This document shows positions 34,901 to 47,863 of a DNA stretch of 64,000 nucleotides, piece by piece. How positions within the stretch are numbered: the first letter of the stretch is position 1; each line of letters opens with the position of its first letter. The notes under the pieces are model-generated. The model was not told where the DNA came from, searched no databases, and worked only from the letters and a program-made list of their open reading frames with translations. This stretch comes from Cannabis sativa (Eukaryota > Streptophyta > Magnoliopsida > Rosales > Cannabaceae), in the NCBI RefSeq assembly GCF_029168945.1, contig NC_083602.1, positions 79,628,600 to 79,692,599 on the forward strand, given 5' to 3'. The translations under genes and the position numbers were made by a program.

Positions 34901-35796
34901 ACTAGTTGAGATAGTATTGCTTGTAAGACTCATATAATTGGTTTTGATTAATCAATTGTAATTCTCAAATTAGACAATGTCTATTTGTGAATTTTTCACT
35001 AAGTAAGGGCGAAATTGTAAAGAAAGAGTTTTTAGAGCATATTTGTTAATTATGATACTTTGTGTGGTTCAATTAATAAATATGATAAATGATAATATTA
35101 TTTAATAATTATTTATAGTTATTTAATAGTTAGAATTGGCATTTAAATGGTTGAATTTGAAAACTGGCATTTTTGAGAAAATGAGATGCAGAAATGATAA
35201 AACTGCAAAATTGCAAAAACTGAGGCCCAAATCAACGTAGCCATGGCCGGCCACTTTTATAGGGTTTATCATCTGATATTTTCATTATTTTAATGCCAAA
35301 TAATTCAAACCTAACCCTAGTGGAATGCTATAAATAGATAGTGAAGGCTTCAGGAAATTTACACTTAACTTTCACACTTTCCTTCAGAGAAAAACCTGAG
35401 CCTTCACTTTCTAAACCCTTGCCGCCACTTCATACTCTTCTTCTTCCTTGAAATTTCGAAATCACTTAGTGTTAGAGTAGTGCCCACACACAACAAGTGA
35501 TACCTCAATCATAGTGAGGAAGATCGTGAAGAAAGGCATTCAAGAAGAAGGAGATTCAGTATCAAAGGAAGGAGAGAAAGAGATCCAGGTTCAGATATTG
35601 ATAATGCTCTGCTACAGAAAGGAATCAAGGGCTAGATATCTGAACGGGAGGAGTCATTATATTCCGCTGCACCCAATGTAAGGTTTCTCATACTTTATAT
35701 GTGTTTATTTCATAATCGTTTTAGAAGTTCATATTTAGGGTGTTAATCAACATACTTGTGTGTAGATCTAAGATCCTGGTAAAATAATTTCCATCA
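31954..35796 (+). repeat. Copia right LTR, split by a solo LTR
   Basis: The two parts are 31954-32951 and 34890-35796, with GACCC duplicated around the insertion. It starts TGTTGGGTTTTATGCCC and ends 'gtaaaataatttccatca'. About 1.9 kb without the insertion. Confidence 0.9.
32952..34884 (-). mobile_element. Solo Copia LTR (minus, 1,933 bp) with TSD GACCC
   Basis: The plus strand starts TGTTGGAAATAT and ends CACAAAACCCAACA, the reverse of the Copia LTR that hosts it. GACCC stands on both sides (32947-32951 and 34885-34889). No interior remains. It is a relative of the host LTR, inserted in the opposite direction. Confidence 0.95.
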
Positions 35797-36410
35797 AAAA
35801 TAATATTATAATATCAATATATTATTAATAATAATATAATATTAATAATATAATAATATAATATTAATAAAAACCTTATTATTAATAGTAGTTATCTTAT
35901 TATTTCTTAGCCGTTAAAAAATCTATATTTTAAGGGTATTTGGTCGACTCTGAGTACCCCAAAATACTTTGGTATTTTTAAATCAATTTATCATAATAAT
36001 CCTATCAATAATTCTAACTAAAACCGGTGTGACATTTTTGGCCTCCAATTAGGGCTCCAGGATCGGTGAACTAGAAAATATTTTTATTTCACAAATAACT
36101 CATATTATATCCACGTATTTCAAATAATTCTCCATAATTAACAAATTACGCTTATGTATCCCCTTATTGAGTCTCCAAAGTCGCTGAACCTGAAATATTT
36201 TTATTCCACATATAACTCATATTACATTCACACATGCTATATAAATCTTCGTAATTAATAAATTACGATTATTTATACACTTATAATAAAATTTAAATTT
36301 TATGCTGAAATAAATTAGTAGGATCATAATCCCACTTATTATCTAATTAACCCATAATGTAAATATAAACCCTAAGTAATATTTACCATTAGACTTATCG
36401 GGATATTACA
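35797..36410 (-). repeat. Element M 3' LTR, piece 3
   Basis: It matches about 44010-44591: AT-rich 'ataatattaataatataata' tracts, 'ttggtcgactctgagtaccc', 'ggatcataatcccacttatt', and the LTR edge GGGATATTACA at 36410. The polypurine tract complement 'tccctcctt' follows at 36416-36424, fixing the minus orientation. Confidence 0.88.
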
Positions 36411-37829
36411 ATCATTCCCTCCTTATAGAAATTTCGTCCTCAAATTTTATTTAAACCATTCAAGATATTACCCCCTTATTGATGATTCTAACTCTCAAAT
36501 TATTGTTTCTATCTTGGTCTTTTTCTATAGCACTTTCTCAACTCGTGGAATTGTCTCATTTCATAGTACTTCCATTTTTTTCTAGTCCAAAACATGTTTT
36601 TCCAATATAATAAATTTGTTTGAAGTTTAACATCATCACAACTCAGAATATGGGTCGAGTCTGATACATATTTTCTGAACATGGAGACATAAAACACATT
36701 ATATACTCCGGACAATGCAGAAGTTAAGGCTAGCTAATAGGCTACCTAGTCTATTTAATCCAGTGAACATGTATATAATATTTCTCTCATACCACACTTA
36801 TTAAGGTACCTAACTAGTGGTACATTTAATTATCAATTTTTAAATAAACACCTCATCAAGGAAGATATTATTCTAAGATATTCTAACCTTTATCAAATAT
36901 GCTCACAATATATTTCTAATATTCTATTGATCTTCTCAGGTTACCCACCTTTCAAGAATAAAGCATTATACTATTTTCGCTTTAACCTTCATGGTACTCA
37001 ATAACCTTCTTTAATTCTTAACATCATGGCCAAAAATATCCACCTTGGAATTTTACAAGATTAGACTATTCCTTCGTATGAATTCTGCATTCTCATTTAT
37101 AGTATAAGTTGTCTACACTAATAGACAACATATTAACTCTGTATGTCCAACCGTTACTACTCAATCAAAATCTTAAGACCCCATAGTACATAATTCGTAA
37201 TTATGTCTTTCTACTCCTTCTACGAGATCTCCTAAGCTGATCTACTAGCCTAACTTAGTAACAAGTTAAGTATTCATTTCTGATAGATATTCAATTAGAG
37301 CATTTCTTATTTCCACCCACTTACTTGTCTTAATACCTTGTAAATTTCTACTTATTAACACATCACTTCCTCTTGATAATCTCTGGAACGACTACTGATT
37401 CTGCATCCTAATATGAATCTTTCTAGCGTACTTTATCCTCAGTCATACGCTTCTCGAGGTGACTCCCCGAAAGATTTCCTATCTTGAGATTACCCCAATT
37501 TAAGTATGCTTAACTCCAAAGTAAGCTCATGGTGGGTTATCAGAAAGTAGATGCTTTATTATCGTTCCTAATTTTATTTCTTGCTTTCATTCTTTCATTA
37601 ATAAAATACAATTGCCATCACTCCCTTCATTCACCTCTTGCAATTCCTCCTCATTTTTTTGTTCACTTAAACTTGAGGAATTCCCATCATATTGTCAACT
37701 TGAATCTTGTTCGTTTCTACTTATTTTAACTTGCATCAATTTCTCTTGAGTTGACAGAACTATAAAATTTCCCAATCACTTAGAGTTAACTACCATTATA
37801 AAGTGAATTAATGTAACCTATACGGTAGA

Positions 37830-39701
37830 TGTTGGAATTATGTTACCAGGATCTTAGATCTACTCACAAGTATGTTGATTTAACAACCTAAATATGAACT
37901 TCTAAAACGATAATCAATTAAACACATATAAAGTTAAGAAACCTTACATTGGGTGCAGCGGAATAATATGTCTCCTCCCACTCAAATCTCTAACCCTTGA
38001 TTCCTTTCTGTCGCAGAGTATAATCAAGATCTGAGCCCGAATGTCCTTCTTTGTTGACTCTGAATTCTACACAGCCTTCCTAACTATGATTGAGGTATTA
38101 CTTGATGTGTGTGGGCACTACTCTATCACTTAGAGGGATTTCGAAAAACAGAGAAGGAAGATAGAGAGAGAGTGGCAGCTTCAAGAGTGTTTTTGAGTGA
38201 AAGAAAATAATGTTGTAAAGTGTGTGTAAAACCTGAAGCCTTTACCTTCTATTTATCGAAGACCACATAGGGTTATGGTTGAATTACTTGGCATTCAAAA
38301 ATGAAAAATAAATGAGAGAAGGGAAGCAAAGGTGGCCGGCCATAGCATTGTGGAAACAAGCCTTCCACTTTTCCAACTTTCCTATTTCATGATTTCTAGT
38401 TTCCCATTTTCTCAAAAATTGCCAATTCTGTCATTTAACCACATAAATGTCAAATCTAATTATTTAATAATTATAATTAATTATCAAATAATATAGTTTC
38501 AGTTATTTTATTTATTAATAAAACTAATCAAAGTTTCCCAATTAATAAATATACCCTTCAAACTCTCTATTTACTGTTTTGCCCTTAACAAGTGATAAAT
38601 TCTCAAAATAGACATAGTCTAACTTTAGAGTTATAATAGATTAATTAAAATCAATTAAATGAGTCTTACAAGTTATATTGTCTCAACTAGTGTGGGGACA
38701 ATGGGTCTATATATCCGAGCTTCCAATAAGCAGATCAAGAATTTACAACTTAAATTCACTGACTTATTAATTCTTTGTTGAATCCACGCATAGAACTTAG
38801 AATTGCACTCTCAGTTATATAGAACGCTCTATATGTTCCACCATATAGACACGTCATTAATTATCCATTGTTATAATCCTAATTTGATCAATGATCCTAT
38901 ATATGGATGATTTACACTATAAAGGGATTTAATTACCGTAACACCCTACAATGTATTTTATCCTTAAAACACTTAACCCTGTATAAATGATATTTCAGCT
39001 AAGTGAAATGAGTACTCCACCATTTATTTTCGTTTGGTTAAGCTCGAAGGAAATCATCCTTTACTTTCTATTCGCCAGATAGAAGCTATAGATTCCATAT
39101 TTATGTTAGCGCTCCCACTCAATTGCACTACCGTGTTCCAAAAATGTATGTATCACCCTGACCCAAAAGTAGGCTTAACTAACAAATCAAAGAACACGAA
39201 TAATACTCTTGCGATTGAGCCTAATCATCTTAGGATTTAGATCATTTGATCTAGGATTAACTAAGTGATATTGAATTGAATAGATATTACGGTAAATTTA
39301 ATAAATCTATATCAAGGTTCAATATCGGTCCATTCCAATGCATACTCCATGCATCAAACCCAAAGTTTACTTTAACCAATGTTCTGGAAAGAACATAGCA
39401 TTTCTCCAAATGCAAGTAAACTCTGTTGTAGATTGTAATATCACTAAAATCCAGTGTTCTGATAAATCTAGGAATCTTTATTCACATAGTCATGTTTACT
39501 TTCCACTGTGTTGACAACACAATAAACATGATCAAGTATGTGAAAAGGGTTTGAATGAATTTATAAATCAAATAGACAAAAAATTGATAAGATGAACCAA
39601 AACATACACAAATGAATGAAAAATACTTTTGTTATTTTATTGATACTGAATAATCTGGATTACATTGCAATAGAGTTTTTTTTAGGGCATAAAACCCAAC
39701 A
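37830..39701 (-). mobile_element. Solo Copia LTR (minus, 1,872 bp) with TSD GTAGA
   Basis: The plus strand starts TGTTGGAATTATG and ends GGGCATAAAACCCAACA. GTAGA stands at 37825-37829 and 39702-39706. Same family as the LTRs at 18932, 31954, 32952 and 60093. It is complete and shows the length of this LTR (about 1.87 kb). Confidence 0.95.
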
Positions 39702-41819
39702 GTAGAGGCAACATTGCTCATACCAGGTACCCATAACAATTAATAACAATTAATCAAAGATCATTTTGTGATCCTAAAATTTCTTTTTAGTGTTTGGTAG
39801 AGATCTTGATGATCTTTTCAACACACCAAGAAATATACATACCTCAAGTATATTCTTCGTTATATTGATAACCCATTGGTACAAATTACCATACCAACTT
39901 ATGGTGAGTCTCCCGTTGATGATGTTTATTCATCAACATCTGAGACTCTCGTGTTCTTTTTTTTTCCATCATTACCACTAAGGTTTCAATCCCTCGTTCA
40001 TATGCTACCACTGCTTCCTTGTAATCATCACTATTATCATACTTGGTTAACCAATTTAAAACTTATTCTACACTCAGTTATATAGCTCGTTGTTTAATAA
40101 ACAACCTACTTTGTGATCCAGCATCCACCAGTCATTCAATTACGTGTCTATTAAATTGCATCTCAATTCATAAGCTTTTTTCCCATCCAGGGTCAGTATG
40201 CCTTTCCATAATTGCATAATAAGTGATATTTTCCCAGGATGTCAATGGTATCCTTATATACCATACTGACTATCCAGTAAATTATAAAGTACTCTCCATC
40301 ATTACCGTATCACCTTAAGTAATTCAGGTAATCTTCTTTACTTTAGTGATACCACTACTCTTCCTGACGTTCTTTTATACGCTACCCCGGTAACGTCCCC
40401 ACTTCAAGCATCCATTGGGCCCTTACTCCCACAGAATGATGGCTCTTATAGACGAGTACATCACTATAGTTGGTTCTCGCACTGACGACTCGCCCCCATG
40501 AACCAATCCAAGTGTTTCCAACGTGCTTTGCTCTAACTCGCACGCTTCATGGAGAAATTTCTTGAATGAAATCACCCCAAGTCAAGGACACTCAACCATG
40601 GAGTTCCCTCATGGTGAGCTACCAAAACAAGATACTTCTTGCTAACATAGGTAGTCACACCCTTACATAATCTCAAAATTAGTACACAATCGTTGCCTTC
40701 AATTCACCTAGGATTTCAGACAATACTCATAACACTAGATCACTTTTAAACAAAAAGATTTTGTTATTTGAATCAATTAGATTGATGCATCCATTAACTA
40801 CTCATGTTCTATATTCCACTAGGGAATATCAACAATTTAACTCATATTGTCATCTTTCTAATCTGTCTATCCTGTTAAATGGGTTACCACTAAATAACAT
40901 ACATGCACAGTCCATTCTGATTTCTTGATGTCTCTAACTAAATGTACAATGTTCAATACAAATATAAATCGCAATTATAATATTGCCCATAAAATTCTAA
41001 CTTGAGTTGGGCGAAAGACCGATACCTGAGTCTCCTTTGATCATAACTAGCACTTGGGTAGGACCCATACATTTTTCTTCTTTAACATCAGTCTTTCTTA
41101 ACTATGGATAGGTTCTTTTTAGATGACCCACTACCCCACAATAAAACAAAATCTGGCTCTACATTTGCTCAAATGACGACTTTTTGCATCTTGAACACTC
41201 AGGATAAGGTCACCATCTCTTATACTCACTTTGACCGCTATCATGGTCACCATAGAACCTTTCGTTCTATCCCATAATTTGTGGTTCATTTAGTTTCCAC
41301 CTATTGATTTGCTCGTAAGTTAGGTTCATATATTTCACCACATTTAGTGGTACAACAAGAAGTGTCGGTAGTATACGAACAGACACAAGATGAGCCTGTT
41401 ACCTTTTCAAATCTCAGATTTATTTTTTCTCCTTGTCGTCTAATCATATCCTGTATAATAGAATTTACATGTTTCCAGTATTACAACAATAAAGGATTCT
41501 CTTCCTTATCGTTTGCCTCGAGCCCAAATATCTCGCTAACCAGACTATGCCATTGCCCTTATTGCATAACTTATCACACATTTAGTCCACATCTTCTAAC
41601 CATTTAATACTCAGAAGGATATCAATATCAATATGCATATACCATACACATATTCTTATCAAAATTATCACTATGCTAAATTTCCCAACATACTTTATAA
41701 TAGCCTAAGCAGGTAATCCAATAGCAAATAATATAAATACTTACTATACCATGAGTCGATCTGTCCTTGCAGCAAATGTACATATTCGACCAGTCTTTGG
41801 TACCTTTAAAACCATGGCT

Positions 41820-41832
41820 GCTCTGATAACAA
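41820..41832 (-). other. Primer-binding site of element M
   Basis: The plus strand reads GCTCTGATAACAA, the complement of the tRNA-Met PBS TGGTATCAGAGC with a G-to-T change at two positions. It is two bases from the LTR edge at 41835. Confidence 0.8.
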
Positions 41833-41834
41833 TT

Positions 41835-44591
41835 TGTAATGCCCTAATCTATAGGGACGCCACGTGTGTGATTTTATAAACTAGTTTAATACTAGTAGAA
41901 TAATTAAATATTACAAACCGTGATAATATTTAAAACTTGACTAAAATAAAATACTAAAAACAGACATTATAACGACATAAAAAAGTGTGTTCCGAGGATC
42001 CCTGTTACAAAAAGTTTTGCTAAAGAAATATATACAACAACCATTTAAACACAAAATCAAAATACACAGCAGAGACAGCCAGCTCAAAACAACTCTTGGC
42101 AACTCAGCTCGTAGGCCGGTGAGGTCAATATGTACATTGTTGGAGAAGACTGCCACCTCGTGGTTGATCTAGCTTTTCTTTGCCTTTACTTGCACCACAT
42201 AGCACCCGTGAGTCTCAAGGACTCAGAAAGAAAAGTAATAATTACAATTATATAGTTTATTATTTGAATAAAGTCATTCATACACAATAAGAATCAAACC
42301 ATCACACATTGTTCATAAGATGAAATCCAAATCACTACTGCCATCTTCCACGAATAAACATCAATATACAGATAATGGAATTAATAATATAATGGTAATA
42401 CAAAACCATTATACCAACAATGGAATTAATATTCATTTAATCATATAAATAATATTTATGTTACCTCATAAAGCAACTATCTTCAGAACATCACGTTGCT
42501 TAATTAGGCAAGTCGATGCTTTAATCTGATAATCTTTTATTGCATAGCCTAATCAGGCAAGCCCGTGCCATAGCCTGACACCCATATGTCGCATAACGAC
42601 ATCACCTAATCAGGTGAGCTTGTGCCAAAAACCTGCACCCTGTGCCATAATCTGGCACCAATATCGCATCGTCTAATCAGACGAGCCCGTACCTACGGCC
42701 AGTACTTATCATATGTCACTGACGCGCGTACCTATGCTCGATACGTCATAAGGAAAATTGCATCACCTAATCAGGTGAGCTCGTACCTACGCTCGGTACT
42801 CATCATATATCACTAACGCTTGTACTTACGCCCAGTACGTCGGTAGGAAAATCGCTTCACCTAATCAGGTGAGCACGTACCTACGCGCGGTACTCATCAT
42901 ATATCACTGACGGCTGTACTTACGCCCAGTACGTCGCCAAGAAAATCGCATCACCTAATCAGGTGAGCTCATATATCACATGCATAATAACATCACATTA
43001 TTAATATTCAACCAATAAGTCTTTTCATTATATAACAACATTAACTATATCTCAATATTAATCAATTCATAACAATACTAATTGTATTACATACAACATA
43101 CTATGCAGTACAATATACTTTTTTTACCTTTAATCCAGGTTCATACATTTTGGCCAACTGAAGTAGAGAACTATCCCCATTGATCTCGGCCCTATGTCAC
43201 AACAACGATAAACCAATAAGTGTTTATCCCAAAACATAGCTTAATATCACATAAGACAATCTACAATTTTCTATCAAACTCCGCGGTATAAATACACCAA
43301 AATAAAACCTATATTTTGCCTCTAAAACATACACCATATTGTAGAGCTCGTTGCAAGCTTTGAAACGGTATATAGAATATCCAAAACGGACACTCGAGTC
43401 AAAAGTTATGACAAAAATACGATTTCTGATCTCTTAGGAATTTCTAAAAACTATAAAACTCGAAAATCCCAATTTTTGCACTCACCGAAACACTACCAAA
43501 ACTTATCCAAATCACTCCATACTTCACATGGCGCATATATACCATAAATATTACCATCCTTACATAACAAAAATAAAAATCGACCCCTTAAATGAAAAAT
43601 GTCATTAACGTTCGGACTAAACTTTAAAAGGTTCCAAACTTGATTTCTAACTCAAAATCACCTCAAATTCAACAAGTAAACATTAAAACTAGTCCCATGA
43701 CTACCCGAGAACAATCCTATAAGTTCAGAACCTTCATAACTATTTTAATTCACAAAACCCCTATACGAAACCAATTATTATTTTAACTTAAAACGAAATT
43801 AAACCATACCTGAAGCTTTCCCTCTTTAAGAATTAGCTGTTACTACCGGAGCTTAGATCGCTAAGTTTCAGATTGAAAATCGAAGAAAATAGATGTAAGA
43901 GGAGAAGGTTTTGACAAAGGAGAAAGAACGAGGGTTCGTTCGTTCTTTTCGTTTTAAGTTTACGGTAAGTTAATATATATATACTTAAACAATAATTTCT
44001 TATATATATATAAAATAATATTATAATAATATATTAATAATAATAATAATAATATAATAATATAATATTAATAAAAATTTTATTATTAATAATAGTTATC
44101 TTATTATTTCTTTGCCATTAAGAAATCTATATTTCTAGGGTATTTGGTCGACTTTGAGTACCCCAAAATACTTTAGTATTTCTAAAATCAATTTATCATA
44201 ATAATCCTATCAATGATTCTAACTAAAACTGTTGTGACATTTTTGGCCTCCAATCACGTCTCCAGGATTGCCGAACCAGAAAATATTTTTATTTTACAAA
44301 TAACTCATATTATATCCACGTATTTCGAATAAATCTCCGTAATTAACAAATTACGCTTATATATCCACTTGTTGAGTATATAGAGTCGCCGAACCTAAAA
44401 ATATTTTTATTCAACATATAGCTCATATTACATTCACCCATGCTATTTAAATCTTCGTAATTAACAAATTACGATTATTTACTCACTTATAGCAAAATTT
44501 AAATTTTATGCTAAAATAAATTAGTAGGATCATAATCCCACTTATTATCTAATTAACCCATAATATAAATTTGAATTATTGGGATATTATA
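41835..44591 (-). repeat. Element M 5' LTR (2,757 bp)
   Basis: It starts TGTAATGCCC on the plus strand beside the PBS and ends GGGATATTATA (the other LTR has GGGATATTACA, so one end base has mutated). It contains a GAGTC-tcaag-GACTC hairpin at 42210-42224 and a tandem array at about 42540-42975. Confidence 0.9.
42540..42975. repeat. Tandem units of about 95 bp with a CACCTAATCAGGTG hairpin
   Basis: Four to five units within the M LTR, each opening with 'gcatcacctaatcaggtgag' or a variant, then 'cgtacctacgctcggtactc', 'atatatcactaacg', 'tacttacgcccagtacgtcg'. The second-from-left unit has CGTCTAATCAGACG, a matched change in both arms. Similar units at 18240-18420 belong to the other M LTR. 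Confidence 0.9.
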
Positions 44592-45029
44592 ATGACTAAC
44601 TCAGCCAGGGTCGTCAGATGCAACGACTCTATCCAGCTAGAGAGTATGGCACCGGGGCCAGCAGGAGGGTTGGATCTGTCTTTAGACAACTACATTCCCT
44701 GCCTTTCCTATAGGTGGTAAATTTGCTTAGCAACAGATCCTGCGATGGCGGCTGCTGAGAGGAGACCATCAGTACCATCGAAGGTTGCTGGGTTACTAGT
44801 GAGGCGTAGTTATGGTACTATTGGTAGAAGCATGCAACTCTTGGAAAAGTTCACTCCACGCCGTTCACTTCGCCTAGTGTAACTACAACCCCGTAGTTAC
44901 ATTAGGGGGAATCATTTAGAGACAATATAAACCAATTAGGGAACCCTTGCGACATGCTTGTCCCGTTGAGAGACCCTTAAATGCCCTATGCCTCGCCAAA
45001 GGAGACAGAGTGCCTAGGAAATTTGAAGG
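44592..45029. other. Interior of the old element hosting M
   Basis: It follows the ATGAC duplication of M. Short open text on the plus strand near 44750-44880 includes AAERRPSVPSKVAGLLVRRS and TPRRSLRLV, which I do not recognise. Probably continuous with 5312-6052 before M inserted. Confidence 0.4.
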
Positions 45030-46810
45030 TGTAAGCATGCACCTCCTAAACCTCCCTTGAGCTCGGGAGATGCGCGCCGACCTGTTCTCCAAGCGTGGAA
45101 GATCATTGGGAGTGTTGCACGTCTTCAACCGTCTTTCCAGAAGGGAAGGGTTGCTTAAAGTTTGCTTTAATCCTAGTGACCCTTCCACCCATTGATCTTT
45201 TCAAGCGAAGTCTAAGATTGAATTTTTATACAACTTCAGTCTTCCCTTCCAGGAAGCTGAATCTTGTTACATAAAAATTCAACGTGACTCTTGCATGCAC
45301 GTGGTTTTCCGTGCAAGAAAGATCACTGGGGGTACGATACGTCGTCAACCCTCCTTCCCGAGCTTGGAAAGATTGCTTGAAGTCTGTCCTACCCCTTGTG
45401 ATGATTTTCTCCTTGATCATTTCCAGAGAAGTATAAGCTTGAACTTTTATACAACGTAAACCTTCCTTCCCAGACTTCGAAGCATATTACATAAAAATTC
45501 AATGCGACTCTCGCATGCACGTTCTTTATTATACAGGAAAGATCACTTGAGGTACCATACGTCTTCAACCCTCCTTCCCGGACAAGGATTGCTTGAATTC
45601 CGTCCTATCCCTCGTGATGCTTCTCCCCTTGACCTTTTAAAGAGAAGTCTAAGCTGGAATTTTTATACAACTTCAGCCTTCCTTCCAAGAATCTGAAGCA
45701 TATTACATAAAAATCAATGTGACTCTCCAATGCACGTTGCTTTTCATGCAGGAAAGATTATTGGGGATACAAAACATGTTCAACCCTCCTTCCCAAACCT
45801 GGAAGGACTTCTTAAAGTCTGTCCTACCCCTCGTGATGATTCTCCTTTGATCTTTTCAAGCAATGTCTAAGCTTGAATTTTTATACAACTTCAGCCTTCC
45901 TTCTGAAAGCCAAAACTTGTTACATAAAAATTCAACATGAATCTCACATGCACGTTGTTTTTCGTGCATGAAATATCACTGAGGGTACGATACATCTTCA
46001 ACCCTCCTTTCCTAACTTGGAAGGACTGCTTGAAGTCTATCCTACCCCTCGTGATGCTTCTCCTTTGATCTTTTTCAAGCGAAGTCTAAGCTTAAATTTT
46101 TATCCAACTTCAGCCTTCTTTACTTGGAGCCAAAACTTGTTACATAAAATTCAACGTGACTCTCGCATGCACGTTGTCTTTCATGCTGGAAAGATCACTG
46201 GGGGTACAATACGTCTTCAACCCTCCTGCCTGGCTTGGAAGGACTGCTTCAAGTCTGTCCTACCCCTCGTGATGCTTCTCCTTTAATCTTTTCAAGAGAA
46301 GTCTAAGATTTAATTTTTATACAACTTCAGAGTCGAAGCTTACTACATAAAAATCAATGTTACTCTTGCATGCACGTTATTGTTCGTGCAGAAAAGATCA
46401 CTGGGGTACAATACATCTTCAACCCTCCTTCCCTGCTTGGAAGGAGTGCTTGAAGTCTGTCCTACCCCTCATGATTCTTTTCCCCTTGATCTTTTCAAGC
46501 AAAGTCTAAGTTTGATATTTTATACAACTTCAGCCTTCCTTCCCAAAAGTTGAAGCTTGTTACATAAAAATTCAACATGACTCTCTCATGCACATTGTTT
46601 TTCATGTAGGAATGATCGTTGGGGGTACAATACGTCTTTAACCCTCCTCCCGGACTTGGAAGGATTTCTTAAAGTCTATCCTACTCCTTGTGATGCTTTC
46701 TCCCTTGCTCCTTTCAAGCAAAGTCTAGGCTTGAACTTTTAGGCAACTTCAGCCTTCCTTCTCGGAAGCTGAAGCTTGCTCACTGAAAGTTTAGAATGAC
46801 TTCCGCAAAC
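45030..46810. repeat. Tandem array, about 217-bp unit, about 8 copies
   Basis: The phrase 'ttacataaaaattcaacgtg' followed by 'catgcacgtt' recurs near 45269, 45488, 45704, 45923, 46140, 46345 and 46560, a spacing of about 205-219 bases. Each unit also carries 'atcactgggggtac', 'cttcaaccctccttccc', 'gtcctacccctcgtgatg' and 'atttttatacaacttcagcc'. Units differ by scattered substitutions and small indels, so the array is old. Tandem arrays near the 3' side are known in Tat/Ogre-type elements. Confidence 0.93.
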
Positions 46811-47863
46811 CAAAAATACTTCGCCCTTTGGTGTTTACTAACAAATTTGATGTCCCAGCTCATGCGCCCTTTCCACCTTTTTTAGTTAAAGCCAAAAGAT
46901 TACTTTCACAAGACTTGACATGATTTTTGCTGAAACAAACCCTACGCATGGAAGATTATTTGTATAAGGGAGCAGACCTAGCTTTCCTCTAAGAAACCAA
47001 GGCCCCCCACGCTACAAACAACCTAGAGTCTCCCTTACGGGATTTGCGCCATAGAAAGGGTTGTTGGGATATACAATTTGGTTCTCACCCAGAACTCATG
47101 TTTTACTTCCTGGAAGCCTGCGGGTGGTCGTGTACTTCTCAAAAACCTACCTAGAAGGAGGGTACGAGGCAAAGATATGCCCGATACTCCTCTTCTGAAA
47201 TTGGAAAGAGACACAAGTCAAACTCAAAGCAAATGACCGAGAATCTAAGCCCCAGAATTCCAAGCTCGTTTGGGGGGTATGATATATCCGATTGTTGACA
47301 ACTACAACATCCTACTTCCATTTGTGAAAATCATTTAGCCCAGTATGTAACAAAAAATGGGGAACGTGCTCAACCAAAGTCTCCTCGAAGAGGAATACGC
47401 TTGAGAAGCTCGCAAGGGCCAAAGTAAGGAAACTGCTTAAAGCAATTGTAGACAACGCTCCCAAAGTTTGACTTTTTGGAGAGATCAAACCTGAGAGAGG
47501 ATAGTGGAGAACCTTGTTTCACGAAAAGAGGTCATTTCCTGGCCAGCTCTGGCCAAGCAACCTTCCAGGAAGCGAGCTGAAAAATATCACAGCTCTGGGA
47601 AAGCAAGGGCCAAATCAATAATAGTTCTTGAGTCAACCAGTAAACAACCAAGGCTAAGGGAAAAAGGTTGAAACACTCACCATTAGAACCAAATGTTTCG
47701 ACAAATGCAACTAGCCCATAAACAGTCTATCACGACAAGTCTCTAAGAAAGGAACGGTGAAACAAAATATCCTACTTAACTACTAAGAAGCCCCCTGCGG
47801 CCAGGGCAAAGTTAATTGTCTCTGCGGCTGAAAAACTATAGTTAAGAAGAGGGATATACAGGT
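46811..47863. other. Unassigned retroelement-like sequence
   Basis: Moderate GC, no long open frame, no motif that I recognise. It lies between the tandem array and the DNA transposon, presumably interior of the same old element. Confidence 0.4.

Larger units (their letters stand above)
18433..35796 (+). mobile_element. Composite Copia block: partial interior, LTR, interior, LTR
   Basis: The order is: 3' end of an interior (18433-18931), an LTR (18932-19843 plus 25477-25639, interrupted), a PBS and full-length interior (25640-31953), and a second LTR (31954-35796, interrupted). 18433-18931 and 31451-31953 are near-identical, so two Copia units share the middle LTR, the first lacking its left part. 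No target duplication was found, because the left edge and part of the host LTR are deleted. Confidence 0.8.
36411..41834 (-). pseudogene. Element M interior: decayed chromovirus gag-pol
   Basis: On the minus strand the end of pol is readable just inside the LTR as FEDEISIRRE. At 36509-36715 there is SGVYNVFYVSMFRKYVSDST followed by HILS, the C-terminal domain of a chromovirus integrase. At the other end, around 41110-41330, CSRCKKSSFEQM and FYCGVVGHLKRTYPQ-like text marks a gag zinc knuckle with its last Cys replaced by Tyr. The middle has too many stops and frame changes to place protease or RT with confidence. It is interrupted by a solo Copia LTR at 37830-39701. Not functional. Confidence 0.7.
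6053..44591 (-). mobile_element. Element M: old minus-strand Ty3/Gypsy, heavily interrupted
   Basis: The 5' LTR is at 41835-44591, the PBS at 41820-41832, the decayed interior at 36411-41834, and the 3' LTR survives as three pieces (6053-6704, 18176-18432, 35797-36410). Segments of the two LTRs align well, for example 6070-6700 with 41870-42530 and 35850-36410 with 44030-44591. ATGAC occurs at 6048-6052 and 44592-44596 as a putative target duplication. The outermost bases of the left copy are altered (the TGTAATGCCC start is not intact), so the left edge is approximate. Without the later insertions M would be about 10-11 kb. Confidence 0.75.

Noticed and set aside
45502..46286. Frames within the 217-bp tandem array
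   Set aside because: They differ from unit to unit and are interrupted by indels between units, so not coding.
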